Of a DNA stretch of 49,587 bases, positions 40,543 to 48,031 are shown one piece after another. This stretch comes from Lachnospiraceae bacterium (GTDB lineage Bacteria; Bacillota; Clostridia; Lachnospirales; Lachnospiraceae), in contig JAEDOO010000003.1 in NCBI GenBank assembly GCA_016301965.1, positions 1 to 49,587 on the forward strand, in the 5' to 3' direction. A program made the position numbers and the translations under genes. Under the pieces are notes generated by a model. It was not told where the DNA came from. It searched no databases and was given only the letters and a program-made list of their open reading frames with translations. Positions within the stretch are counted from its first letter, which is position 1. The number at the start of each line of letters is the position of its first letter.

Positions 40543-41724
40543 TTAAAAATCCAGGGTATCCACTTCCTTAAGAAGCTTTTCCAGCTGCTCTTTGCAGCGA
40601 TTAATACGTACCTGACCGTCCGGTGTATTCAAACCATTTCTGCGGATTGCACGGCGCATCATGCGCGTATAACCGATTACCATGGCCTTTTTCTCTACTT
40701 CCGCAAGAACCTTCTCATCCTCTGTATCCATATACAGCTTCAGACATATCTTCCAGAAGTCCACTGCCATCTCGAAAGGAATACCGAGAAAACTTAAAGA
40801 GGTTTCATGATCCACTTCAGAAAATCCCACAAAAGCATTAAACATGGAAGCCAGCTCAAAAATCGGATGACCCATGCACAGGGTATCCATATCGATCAAA
40901 AGTGTCTCGTTGTTTTGCACCATGACATTGCAGGAATGATAATCTCCGTGAAGCATGGTATTTCTCTCCGGTACCGCTGCGACCAGGGCATGCAGCTTTT
41001 CCCACTGATCTTCCGGAAGATAATCTTTCAGGAAATCTGCCCAGTCCACAGCAATCTGTTTCATGTCCGGCATATCTCCCGGCTTAAGCTCTGTGCTGTG
41101 GATCTTTTTGAGCATTTCAATAAAAATACCGGCATATTTCTCAATGTTCTCCGGATCCTCTGCCAGAAGGCGAGAAATCGACTCTGCATTCAAAAGCTCT
41201 GCTACTGCGCCATAGCCATCACCCACACGCACAATATCATAGGGAATGGCTGTGTTAATACCAAGAATAAAAGCCTTTCTTGCCATCTCTCTCTCATGAT
41301 GGATCTCCGGAAGTGCGTTTGGATTAAAATAATATTTTACGATCGTTTCTTCATCGTAACGATATACGGCACCGTTAGCCCCCCGACCGATCATCGTACA
41401 TCCCTCTACAGACAAACGACGATATGCTTTTTTGACCGGAAGCATTTCTGTAAATCCCGTCATCTCCAGAATCTCGTAAACACTGGAGGAAACGTTGATA
41501 ATCTGCAGATCTTTTTTCTGTTTCAACAGACGAAGAACTACTCTGAGTCCCGCACTGGATATGTACTCTAACTGTTCTGCATCAAGAATGATCTGCTTTT
41601 CGGGATGCTCTGCGCGAATCGCGTTGATGGCTTCCTCCGCCTGTGCTGCATTCGAGGAATCAATATGACCTTTCAGGCAAATGTAAAGAATATCATTGTC
41701 GATGTAGCTGCTGATCTGTTCCAT
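40543..41724 (-). CDS. STAS domain fused to aminoglycoside-phosphotransferase-like kinase
   Basis: About 393 aa from the ATG at 41724; the longer frame would need a TTG start. Residues 1-95 form a STAS domain like anti-sigma factor antagonists (CLKGHIDSSNAAQAEEAI, LDAEQLEYISSAGLRVVLRL; the phosphorylatable Ser is in YISSAG). Residues about 105-340 form a kinase of the aminoglycoside/choline phosphotransferase fold: GRGANGAVYRYDEETIVKYY, the catalytic LHGDYHSCNVMV and metal-binding LLIDMDTL. The family is known in Clostridia and Fibrobacter as an uncharacterised paralogous group. It may link phosphorylation to partner switching; its substrate is unknown. Confidence 0.83.
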   Translation of the reverse strand: MEQISSYIDNDILYICLKGHIDSSNAAQAEEAINAIRAEHPEKQIILDAEQLEYISSAGLRVVLRLLKQKKDLQIINVSSSVYEILEMTGFTEMLPVKKAYRRLSVEGCTMIGRGANGAVYRYDEETIVKYYFNPNALPEIHHEREMARKAFILGINTAIPYDIVRVGDGYGAVAELLNAESISRLLAEDPENIEKYAGIFIEMLKKIHSTELKPGDMPDMKQIAVDWADFLKDYLPEDQWEKLHALVAAVPERNTMLHGDYHSCNVMVQNNETLLIDMDTLCMGHPIFELASMFNAFVGFSEVDHETSLSFLGIPFEMAVDFWKICLKLYMDTEDEKVLAEVEKKAMVIGYTRMMRRAIRRNGLNTPDGQVRINRCKEQLEKLLKEVDTLDF

Positions 41725-41777
41725 GTTGATGTTGTCCTTTCTCAAAAGAATTTACTGGTTTCTCTACAGTTGTATTC

Positions 41778-41806
41778 AGTATAGCAGTTTTTCACATTAA
41801 TGTAAA
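41778..41806 (-). promoter_or_regulatory. Promoter of the STAS-kinase operon
   Basis: Minus strand TTTACA (41801-41806), 17 nt, TATACT (41778-41783). A short ACATTAATGT dyad overlaps the -35. Confidence 0.7.
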
Positions 41807-41900
41807 AAACTAATTGATTTTTCTATAAATAAATTTTGGATTTTCCTTTATGTGATTTTTTATCAGGCATTCTCCCAAGGACATACTCTTTTCTCAAATT

Positions 41901-41969
41901 AAAAACTGTCTGTTCAGCATTCCGTCCTTCTTTCATTCCATGCGGAATCTGCTGTCGCAGACAGTTTTT
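41901..41969. terminator. Large terminator hairpin after ybjQ
   Basis: Outer arms AAAAACTGTCTG / CAGACAGTTTTT with inner pairings CAG/CTG and ATTCCG/CGGAAT around a 22-nt loop. A/T tracts on both sides make it bidirectional. Confidence 0.75.
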
Positions 41970-41977
41970 CTCACCAT

Positions 41978-42301
41978 TTACTTACTCTTTTTCAAAATCT
42001 TTACAGCTGTGCCATAGGCAACCATCTCTGCAGCGCCCTGCATGACCTGAGAAGAACCGTACTGGATACCGATAATGGCATCAGCGTCCATAGCCTTTGC
42101 CTCATCCACCATACGCTTAACAGCAATTTGACGGGCCTCATTGAGCATCTCTGTATAACCGGCGATCTCGCCGCCTACGAGACCTTTCATGCCAGCCATA
42201 AAGTCTCTGCCGATATTCTTTGACTGTACTACAGTTCCCTTTACCATGCCCAGTGCCTCGATCTCTTCGCCGGGAATGTACTCAATACTTAGAAGCTTCA
42301 T
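41978..42301 (-). CDS. YbjQ family protein (UPF0145)
   Basis: 107-aa heavy-metal-binding-domain-like protein of the YbjQ family, expected to form ring-shaped oligomers. The family motifs are PGEEIEALGMVKGTVVQSKNIG, EMLNEARQIAVKRMVDEAKAMDADAIIGI and MVAYGTAVKI. Biochemical function is unknown. Its start overlaps the end of the MerR gene by 20 bp with a GGAGGAG site, indicating coupled expression and a shared physiological role. Confidence 0.9.
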   Translation of the reverse strand: MKLLSIEYIPGEEIEALGMVKGTVVQSKNIGRDFMAGMKGLVGGEIAGYTEMLNEARQIAVKRMVDEAKAMDADAIIGIQYGSSQVMQGAAEMVAYGTAVKILKKSK

Positions 42302-42923
42302 CCTCTTCTCCTCCTTTGATTTCTTTCATTCTGCTGATTACCGCTGCAACAATGCCAAGGATCACGATGCCAAAAAGGCCTACCACAAACCAGATGATTC
42401 CGGCTGGTGCCGGGTCCTGTGTATTCGCCCACATCACAAGGCCGATCATGATGCCAAAGAATGTGATCATGACAACAGCTGCACCCACAGCGCCTATTGT
42501 CTTTTTTCTATGAATGTCCGTCTTTTTCACATCCATAAATACTGTTCCCTCCTTTTCACATTGTTCAATCTGTTCGAGCCAGAGCTCCGGAAGAATCGTA
42601 TCGAAAGTATCTCCTGCCTGCGCCATCTGCTCACATAAGCTGCTCATTATTATGTAGTCTTTGCTTCGTCTGTGCAAAATTTCCGTCTGCAGCTCCATGC
42701 AGCTTTTCAAGGATACTTTCTTTTCAAAAATGTCCCGTATAGTTTCCAGCGGGAAATCTAATTTACGAAGCAATTTGATCAGCTTCAGCCGATTGACATC
42801 CTCCAGGTTATACTCCCGGTAACCGTTATCTGCTCGTGTCACATTGAGCAATCCTTCTTTTTCATAAAACCGGATATTCTTTTTGCTGATTCCGGCCAGT
42901 TCTTCCGCCTGTTGTATCTTCAT
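42282..42923 (-). CDS. MerR-family regulator with C-terminal membrane helices
   Basis: About 213 aa from the ATG at 42923 (GGGAG upstream); an alternative upstream TTG is inside the promoter. Residues 1-70 are a MerR winged helix (IQQAEELAGISKKNIRFYEKEG, YREYNLEDVNRLKLIKLLRKL), followed by a dimerisation coiled coil (about 75-125). Two hydrophobic helices follow (about 147-170, VGAAVVMITFFGIMIGLVMW; about 178-200, IIWFVVGLFGIVILGIVAAV). It should therefore sit in the membrane while binding DNA, sensing a membrane or envelope signal. It is cotranscribed with ybjQ from a MerR-type promoter. Confidence 0.85.
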   Translation of the reverse strand: MKIQQAEELAGISKKNIRFYEKEGLLNVTRADNGYREYNLEDVNRLKLIKLLRKLDFPLETIRDIFEKKVSLKSCMELQTEILHRRSKDYIIMSSLCEQMAQAGDTFDTILPELWLEQIEQCEKEGTVFMDVKKTDIHRKKTIGAVGAAVVMITFFGIMIGLVMWANTQDPAPAGIIWFVVGLFGIVILGIVAAVISRMKEIKGGEEDEASKY

Positions 42924-42953
42924 ATCGGTCTTCTCCCTTCGTCTGACACCGTG

Positions 42954-42984
42954 AGTATAGAGCTTCCACAAAGGGGAAGGTCAA
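42954..42984 (-). promoter_or_regulatory. MerR-type promoter with 19-bp spacer and internal dyad
   Basis: Minus strand TTGACC (42979-42984), 19 nt, TATACT (42954-42959). Within the spacer is the dyad CTTCC-N7-GGAAG (42963-42979). The over-long spacer and central dyad are the hallmark of promoters that MerR proteins activate by DNA distortion. It drives merR-ybjQ, so autoregulation is likely. Confidence 0.78.
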
Positions 42985-43327
42985 GTCTTTTTTTCATTGT
43001 ATCTGGATTTTTTTGACACAGCAAGAAAAGATTATGGGAATTCCGTCCTTTGCGCGGATTTGTCTGAATGCTTTTTTCACATTTCCTGTACAAAGTCCAA
43101 ATTATTCAGCACTTTTACTTTTATCTCGGTTTTATGGACTTAATTATTCTTTTTTATTATGTAAAGTCCAATTCTGGCTTTGTTTCTCCTTGCTTTCCGG
43201 ACTTTTTCTTTTCTTTCTCCTGCATCCAAAATGAGTTCCGCGGCTTCTCTCTTCTGGACTTTTTTCTTTTCTTTCCTTCTCCTGAATCCAAACCTTGATA
43301 TTCACTTTCGGTTCAGAAGCGAAGTCA
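42985..43327. other. T-rich intergenic region with repeated AAAGTCCA motifs
   Basis: No gene is supported; the open frames here are low-complexity Phe/Ser-rich and lack ribosome-binding sites. AAAGTCCA or its complement TGGACTT recurs at 43092-43099, 43135-43141, 43163-43170, about 43198-43204 and 43255-43261. The last two head imperfect 38-50 bp repeats of the form GGACTTTTTCTTTTCTTT...CTCCTGNATCCAAA. Confidence 0.5.
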
Positions 43328-43373
43328 AAAGGTCATACACCAATGTGACATTCTCCATCGATGTATGACCTTT
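43328..43373 (-). terminator. Terminator after spoVAE
   Basis: AAAGGTCATACA (43328-43339) and TGTATGACCTTT (43362-43373) form a perfect 12-bp stem followed on the minus strand by TTTT. Confidence 0.75.
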
Positions 43374-43377
43374 CTCT

Positions 43378-43734
43378 CTACTTTCTCATTTTGGGCCCAA
43401 ACAGCAAACTGACGATCCATCCGAAGATAATGGCAGAGGATATACCGGCAGCCCCGGCGGTGAATCCTCCAGTAAACAGACCAAGGAATCCGTCTTTGTC
43501 CACGGCTTCCTTCACACCCTTCCAAAGCACATTGCCAAATCCCAGAAGCGGTACGGACGCACCAGCCCCCGCGAAGTCCTGAAAAGCGTCATATATGCCC
43601 AACGCTCCCAGCACTGCTCCCGTACAAACCAGGATCACCATGACCCGACCGGGCAAAAGCTTCGTTTTGTCCAGAAGGATCTGCACCAGTGAACAGATCG
43701 CACCGCCAACAACAAATGCCAGAATATATTCCAT
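43378..43734 (-). CDS. spoVAE: Stage V sporulation protein AE
   Basis: 118-aa membrane protein with three to four hydrophobic segments (YILAFVVGGAICSLVQILLD, VMVILVCTGAVLGALGIYD, FTGGFTAGAAGISSAIIFGW). It matches SpoVAE throughout, including PLLGFGNVLWKGVKEAV. It is part of the channel that moves dipicolinic acid into the forespore and out during germination. It lies 130 bp downstream of spoVAD and is probably cotranscribed late in sporulation. Confidence 0.93.
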   Translation of the reverse strand: MEYILAFVVGGAICSLVQILLDKTKLLPGRVMVILVCTGAVLGALGIYDAFQDFAGAGASVPLLGFGNVLWKGVKEAVDKDGFLGLFTGGFTAGAAGISSAIIFGWIVSLLFGPKMRK

Positions 43735-43864
43735 ACTAGCCTCCTTTTCACATGCTCAATCCTAATATCGCTTTGCATTATCATAGAAAACCGTGAATCA
43801 AACCCTCTGTTCCATGCTCCATTCATTACACGGATTCACCATTTCGATTTCTTACTCAAATCCA

Positions 43865-44869
43865 CTACACAGCCTCAATGCGAACCGCATGAGCAATGGC
43901 CGGTATCGTACGCCCCTGGGCAAAGCTTACCTTAGACAGTAACGCACCTGTTGGTACAAAAAGTACCCTTTTCCATCCCTCTTCCTTCATCCGGGGCAAT
44001 ATAAATGCCGTCAGAACCGACGCCGCGCACCCACAGCCTGTTCCACCGGAATGTACGTCCTGTTTTTTGATATCGAATATTCTTAGTCCGCAATCATCAT
44101 GACGCCCCTCAATATCATAAGACTTTTTCGCCAGCTGCTCGATCAGTATCTGGCTGCCAATGATACCCAGATCTCCTGTAAAAATGGCATCATAATCTTC
44201 CGGCCCACAGCCCAGATCCTTAAAATGTGCGGCAATGGTATCCACCGCCGCCGGAGCCATGCAGGCTCCCATATTAAAGGAATCCTTCATGCCATAATCC
44301 ACAATTTTTCCCGGTGTTACTGCTGTGATAGCCAAAGGCTTCTTTCTGCGCCCCAGCACACAAGCACCTCCTCCAGTCACTGTCCAGCCAGCAGACAGCG
44401 GACGCTGATTTCCATACTCCAGAGGAAAGCGAAATTCCTTTTCAGCACTGGCAAAATGGCTGGAGGTCACACACAGCACATAGTCTGCTGCCCCGGATGC
44501 CACCATGCTGCTGCCAAGAATCAGAGTTTCTCCCATAGTGGAGCAGGCGCCAAAAACGCCAAAATAGGGGATTTCCAGCTTAGCCATACCAAAAGAGCTG
44601 GCCACCCCCTGAGCCTCCAGATCTCCGGCAAACAGATACCGGATCTGTGTCCGCTCCAGACCACTCTTTTTCAGCGCTGTTTTAGCCGCCCGGATCTGCA
44701 ATTCGCTTTCTGCTTCCTCCCAGCTGTTCTCCCCAAACATAGGATCAGCCACTACCTCGTCAAACAGCTTGCCCAGGGGACCGTCCCCTTCTTTTTTCCC
44801 TACCACCGATCCTTCTCCCTCGAAGTACACCGGTACGTCATATACAATACTTCTGTCACCTTTTTGCAT
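43865..44869 (-). CDS. spoVAD: Stage V sporulation protein AD
   Basis: About 334 aa from the ATG at 44869 (GGAGG, 5 nt spacing); the GTG two codons earlier lies in the ribosome-binding site. It has the thiolase-like fold of SpoVAD, which binds dipicolinic acid: FGACSTMGETLILGSSMVASG, TSSHFASAEKEFRFPLEYGNQR, TGDLGIIGSQILIEQL and the C-terminal HSGGTGCGCAASVL. It is expected at the inner membrane of the spore. The usual upstream partner spoVAC is not found in the preceding sequence. Confidence 0.95.
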   Translation of the reverse strand: MQKGDRSIVYDVPVYFEGEGSVVGKKEGDGPLGKLFDEVVADPMFGENSWEEAESELQIRAAKTALKKSGLERTQIRYLFAGDLEAQGVASSFGMAKLEIPYFGVFGACSTMGETLILGSSMVASGAADYVLCVTSSHFASAEKEFRFPLEYGNQRPLSAGWTVTGGGACVLGRRKKPLAITAVTPGKIVDYGMKDSFNMGACMAPAAVDTIAAHFKDLGCGPEDYDAIFTGDLGIIGSQILIEQLAKKSYDIEGRHDDCGLRIFDIKKQDVHSGGTGCGCAASVLTAFILPRMKEEGWKRVLFVPTGALLSKVSFAQGRTIPAIAHAVRIEAV

Positions 44870-44899
44870 AGGCACCTCCGAAACGTATCTTTAACGTAT

Positions 44900-44912
44900 C
44901 TGTTCTGAACAG
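44900..44912. repeat. CTGTTCTGAACAG palindrome (dispersed repeat copy 3)
   Basis: Perfect 13-bp palindrome in the spoVAD leader; related copies lie at 24457-24484 and 35974-36001. A direct repeat of ACGTATCT (8 bp, at about 44883-44899) precedes it. Confidence 0.55.
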
Positions 44913-44942
44913 TTACTCTTTAACATGTTTCTCTTCAGATAC

Positions 44943-44971
44943 CAGTATGCGCCGTTTCTGACAGAAAATAC
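44943..44971 (-). promoter_or_regulatory. Candidate sporulation sigma-G-type promoter of spoVAD
   Basis: Minus strand GTATT (44967-44971), 17 nt, CATACTG (44943-44949). This is close to the sigma-F/sigma-G consensus (GNATR, about 18 nt, CATNNTA). The match is imperfect, and the promoter assignment rests partly on the known forespore expression of spoVA. Confidence 0.4.
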
Positions 44972-45075
44972 CTGCCTGCGGTGGAATATTTTTCACGGCA
45001 GGCAGGTATATGTGTATTATTATATAAAATATATTTTAAGAATACCTTGTGTTTTTTCTCTGATATGATAGTATA

Positions 45076-45172
45076 TACACATAAAAAAGAGCAACCGCCC
45101 ACAAAGTGGTTAGCCTCCAAGTATTTACAAAAGCCTACCTGTACGCGCTAAGTAACAAGGTAGGCTTTTTTA
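45076..45172 (+). ncRNA. Putative antisense RNA of a third type I toxin locus
   Basis: An extended -10 (TGATATGAT, 45061-45069) could start a plus-strand RNA near 45076 containing an ACCGCCCAC/GTGGTT hairpin (about 45093-45112) and ending at the strong hairpin AAGCCTACCT...AGGTAGGCTT (45131-45167) followed by a T tract. It converges on the peptide gene at 45170-45271, as in the tandem loci at 33 kb. The -35 is poor, so this is tentative. Confidence 0.45.
45131..45172. terminator. Bidirectional terminator
   Basis: AAGCCTACCT and AGGTAGGCTT arms (10 bp) with T tract TTTTTTATTTT on the plus side and TTTTGTAAAT on the minus side. Confidence 0.75.
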
Positions 45173-45271
45173 TTTTAGCTTGTTATTCCTATCTAAATAG
45201 GCAAGCAGTGTAATTAAAAAAGTTGCAAACAGGATCAGATCCTGAAATGTAAAAAGCACTTGCCACAACAT
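45170..45271 (-). CDS. Holin-like toxin-type peptide, possibly truncated
   Basis: 33 codons from the ATG at 45271, or 29 from a GTG at 45259. The product contains a hydrophobic helix (LILFATFLITLLAYL) and ends DRNNKLK, the charged tail typical of Firmicute holin-like type I toxins. No ribosome-binding site of normal quality or promoter fits upstream, because the pot operon terminator lies only a few bases before it. It is either expressed by read-through or a remnant cut by rearrangement. The convergent RNA and shared terminator support a former or working type I module. Confidence 0.5.
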   Translation of the reverse strand: MLWQVLFTFQDLILFATFLITLLAYLDRNNKLK

Positions 45272-45278
45272 CCTGAAA

Positions 45279-45331
45279 AAAGAACCAGCCCCGGCTCGCA
45301 GACACTCCTCTGCAGCCGGGGCTGGTTCTTT
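45279..45331 (-). terminator. Terminator of the pot operon
   Basis: AAAGAACCAGCCCCGGCT (45279-45296) and its exact complement (45314-45331), 18-bp arms with a short inner hairpin, followed on the minus strand by TTTTTT. Confidence 0.88.
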
Positions 45332-45347
45332 ATCCATAACTCATTTT

Positions 45348-46421
45348 TTAATACGACTTCAATTCCTTCCAAAGCTGATTATAATACCGCTCATCCTCTT
45401 CTCCGAGATACTTATACACCTCACACTTACTCAAGGTCTCCTCGTCCGGGAAAATCGTATAATCCTCTTTTGTCTCATCATCCAGTTCCTCATATACCGC
45501 CTGGTTGGGGGTTGCGTAGTAGATATAGTCAAAATTCATCAGCCCCACATCCACCCGGTTCATAAAATCAATGAACTTCTCGGCAGCCTCCTTATGCTTT
45601 GCCGTTTTCGGGATCATCCAGCAGTCAAACCAGATATTGGAGCCTTCCTTCGGTACACAGTAGTCCAGATCCTCATTGGCATCCATAGCGGCAGTGGCAT
45701 CACCGGAATAGATCACCGCCATGGCCGCATCACCGGAGATCATGGCGTCTCTTGACTCATCCACCAGATAGGCCATGACCAGTTTTTTCTGATCAAACAG
45801 CATCTGCTGCGCCTTAAGCAGTTCATTTTTATCCACTGTATTGATGGAAGCTCCCATCAGCTTCAGCGGCACGATAAAAGCATCCCGCATACTGTTTTCC
45901 ATGATCAGCTGATCACTATAGTTCTCATCCCAGAGGATCTCCCAGCTGTCCACCTCTTCTTCCACCATTTCCGTATTGTAGCAGATACCTACGGTTCCCC
46001 AGAAATACGGTACAGCATACTCATTATTCGGATCAAAGGATTTGCAGAAATCCAGATACGTCGGATCCAGATTATCATAATTCTCCATGGAGGAAGTATC
46101 GATCTTCTGCAGTTCCCCTGCCAGGATCATTTTTTCTATCATATAATCTGATGTACAGATCAGATCGTAATTGATGGCTCCTGACTGGTACTTGGTGTAC
46201 ATATCCTCGGGAGTGACATACTCTTCGTATTTGACCTTGATTCCGGTCTCCTCCTCGAACATATCCAGGACACTTCTCTCAATATAATCGCCGTAATTAA
46301 ATACGATCAGTGTATTGTCATCCTCAGCTGCCGCAGATCCATTTTGACCCGCGCCACAGCCGGTGACAGAAAGGCATACCGCCATAGCGGCTGCCAGTAT
46401 TGCATACTTTTTCATGGGCAC
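45348..46421 (-). CDS. potD: Spermidine/putrescine-binding lipoprotein PotD
   Basis: 357-aa extracellular binding protein. The lipoprotein signal (KKYAILAAAMAVCLSVTGCG, lipobox VTGC) precedes the PotD fold: IVFNYGDYIERSVLDMFEEE, VKYEEYVTPEDMYTKYQ, ICTSDYMIEKM, YAVPYFWGTVGICYN. It captures polyamines for PotABC. Last gene of the operon, 3 bp after potC. Length is normal. Spermidine versus putrescine preference cannot be told from sequence. Confidence 0.94.
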   Translation of the reverse strand: MPMKKYAILAAAMAVCLSVTGCGAGQNGSAAAEDDNTLIVFNYGDYIERSVLDMFEEETGIKVKYEEYVTPEDMYTKYQSGAINYDLICTSDYMIEKMILAGELQKIDTSSMENYDNLDPTYLDFCKSFDPNNEYAVPYFWGTVGICYNTEMVEEEVDSWEILWDENYSDQLIMENSMRDAFIVPLKLMGASINTVDKNELLKAQQMLFDQKKLVMAYLVDESRDAMISGDAAMAVIYSGDATAAMDANEDLDYCVPKEGSNIWFDCWMIPKTAKHKEAAEKFIDFMNRVDVGLMNFDYIYYATPNQAVYEELDDETKEDYTIFPDEETLSKCEVYKYLGEEDERYYNQLWKELKSY

Positions 46422-46424
46422 CTC

Positions 46425-47213
46425 CTAGTAAACCTTCATCTCGTCCTGTTTTGCCCCGATCCGGTTGACCACAAAAAGGATCAAAAGGATCGCCAGAAAC
46501 AGCAGGGTAGACATGGCATACATCTCCGGATTGATACCGCGGCGTACCTCCTGGTACAGCATCGTGGAAATCGTATTGATACCGGCTCCCTTGGTAAAGT
46601 AGGTAATAATAAAATCGTCCAGAGAAATGGTAAATGCCATTAAAAATCCCGCCATAATGCCCGGCATCAGCTCCGGAAGAACTACCTTAATAAAAGCATA
46701 TACCGGTCCCGCGCCCAAATCCAGTGCCGCCTCGTAGGTGGTCTTACTGGCAGAGCGAAGCCTCGGATTTACATTCAGGATCACATAGGGAATACCCAGC
46801 GTCACATGACCAATGAGCATGGAAGTATAGCCCAGATTCATAAACCGTACAAACAGCAGCATGATGGCGATACCGGTAACAATATCCGCATTCAGCATGG
46901 GAATATTAGTGACAGTACCGATTACCGCCTGACTTCTTTTGCTCATCACCGTCATACCGATACAGGCAAAAGTTCCCAGCAAAGTAGCAATCAGTGCCGC
47001 CGATGTAGTCAGCATCAGCGATGTTTTCACTGCGTCGATCACTGCCTCATTCTGAAACAGCTGCACATACCAGTCCAGAGTAAAGCCGCCCCATATGGTA
47101 CGGGCCTTGGACGCATTAAAGGAACACACGATCAGTACCGCAATGGGCGCATACAAAATCGTAAAGATCAATCCCACATAAAATTTCTGGAGAAAGGATT
47201 TTGTTTTTACCAT
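46425..47213 (-). CDS. potC: Polyamine ABC transporter permease PotC
   Basis: 262-aa permease with six hydrophobic segments and the EAA loop (YEAALDLGAGPVYAFIKVVLP). The sequence LYAPIAVLIVCSFNAS near the N-terminus and FTISLDDFIITYF near the C-terminus are typical of PotC. It overlaps potB by 7 bp and pairs with PotB. Confidence 0.94.
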   Translation of the reverse strand: MVKTKSFLQKFYVGLIFTILYAPIAVLIVCSFNASKARTIWGGFTLDWYVQLFQNEAVIDAVKTSLMLTTSAALIATLLGTFACIGMTVMSKRSQAVIGTVTNIPMLNADIVTGIAIMLLFVRFMNLGYTSMLIGHVTLGIPYVILNVNPRLRSASKTTYEAALDLGAGPVYAFIKVVLPELMPGIMAGFLMAFTISLDDFIITYFTKGAGINTISTMLYQEVRRGINPEMYAMSTLLFLAILLILFVVNRIGAKQDEMKVY

Positions 47214-48031
47214 ATCATCTGTCCCTCCCCTGATTTATCATATTTGTTCATGATGGCCATACTGATAAAGATGAATACCATCAGTACAATGGAAAGGCCG
47301 GAGCCCAGATTCCAGTTGTTGGTCAGTGAGAATTCCTGATCGATAACATTACCGATCAGAAGTACCTTGGAACCGCCCAGAATATCCGCAATAACGAACT
47401 CGGAGATTCCCGGAATAAAGACCATGATAATACCGCTCAAAACACCCGGCAGGGACAGCGGCATGATCACATGCATAAATACGGTCTTTGTATCCGCGCC
47501 CAGGTCACGGGCCGCGTCAATGACATTTCTGTCAATTTTGCACATGACATTATAGATGGGCAGGATCATAAACGGCAGATACTCGTAGACCATACCGATC
47601 AGGATCGCTGTCTTTGAATACATGATGTGCAGCGGACCGATACCGAAAAATCCGAGGATTGCATTTAAAATACCGGTATTGGCCAGGATCATCTGCAGTG
47701 CCATGATACGCAGCAGGAAATTGATCCACATGGGCAGCATAAACAGCATAATGATGGTGCCGCTTTTTTGCTCCCCAAAATTGCTTAATATATAGGCCAG
47801 CGGATAGGAAATCACCAGACTGATCAGCGTACTTCCCAGAGCGATCTGGATAGACTCCCACAGCGCTTTGGCATGAATCGGATCAGCAATGGCCAGCAGA
47901 TTGTCCAGCGTAAAGCTGCCGCTGTCGTTGGTCAGTCCATAGTAAAGGATCATCAGAAGCGGCAGGATAATAAAGCCCACGGCCCACACAAGATAAGGGC
48001 CTGTCAGCAGTTTTCTTTTATTCGTATTCAT
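47207..48031 (-). CDS. potB: Polyamine ABC transporter permease PotB
   Basis: About 274 aa from the ATG at 48031, inside the end of potA, so translation is probably coupled; a start 8 codons earlier (48055) lacks a ribosome-binding site. Six hydrophobic segments, with EAA-loop equivalent IDAARDLGADTKTVFMHVIMP and LPFMILPIYNVM of the PotB type. It forms the membrane channel with PotC. Confidence 0.93.
   Translation of the reverse strand: MNTNKRKLLTGPYLVWAVGFIILPLLMILYYGLTNDSGSFTLDNLLAIADPIHAKALWESIQIALGSTLISLVISYPLAYILSNFGEQKSGTIIMLFMLPMWINFLLRIMALQMILANTGILNAILGFFGIGPLHIMYSKTAILIGMVYEYLPFMILPIYNVMCKIDRNVIDAARDLGADTKTVFMHVIMPLSLPGVLSGIIMVFIPGISEFVIADILGGSKVLLIGNVIDQEFSLTNNWNLGSGLSIVLMVFIFISMAIMNKYDKSGEGQMIW

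Noticed and set aside
43013..43368. Several overlapping 60-76 aa plus-strand frames rich in Phe, Ser and Leu
   Set aside because: They arise from T-rich repeats; no ribosome-binding site or recognisable domain.
44935..45120. 61-aa minus-strand frame across the third toxin locus
   Set aside because: It starts at a non-ATG codon within the antisense RNA hairpin and reads through AT-rich promoter sequence; no ribosome-binding site.
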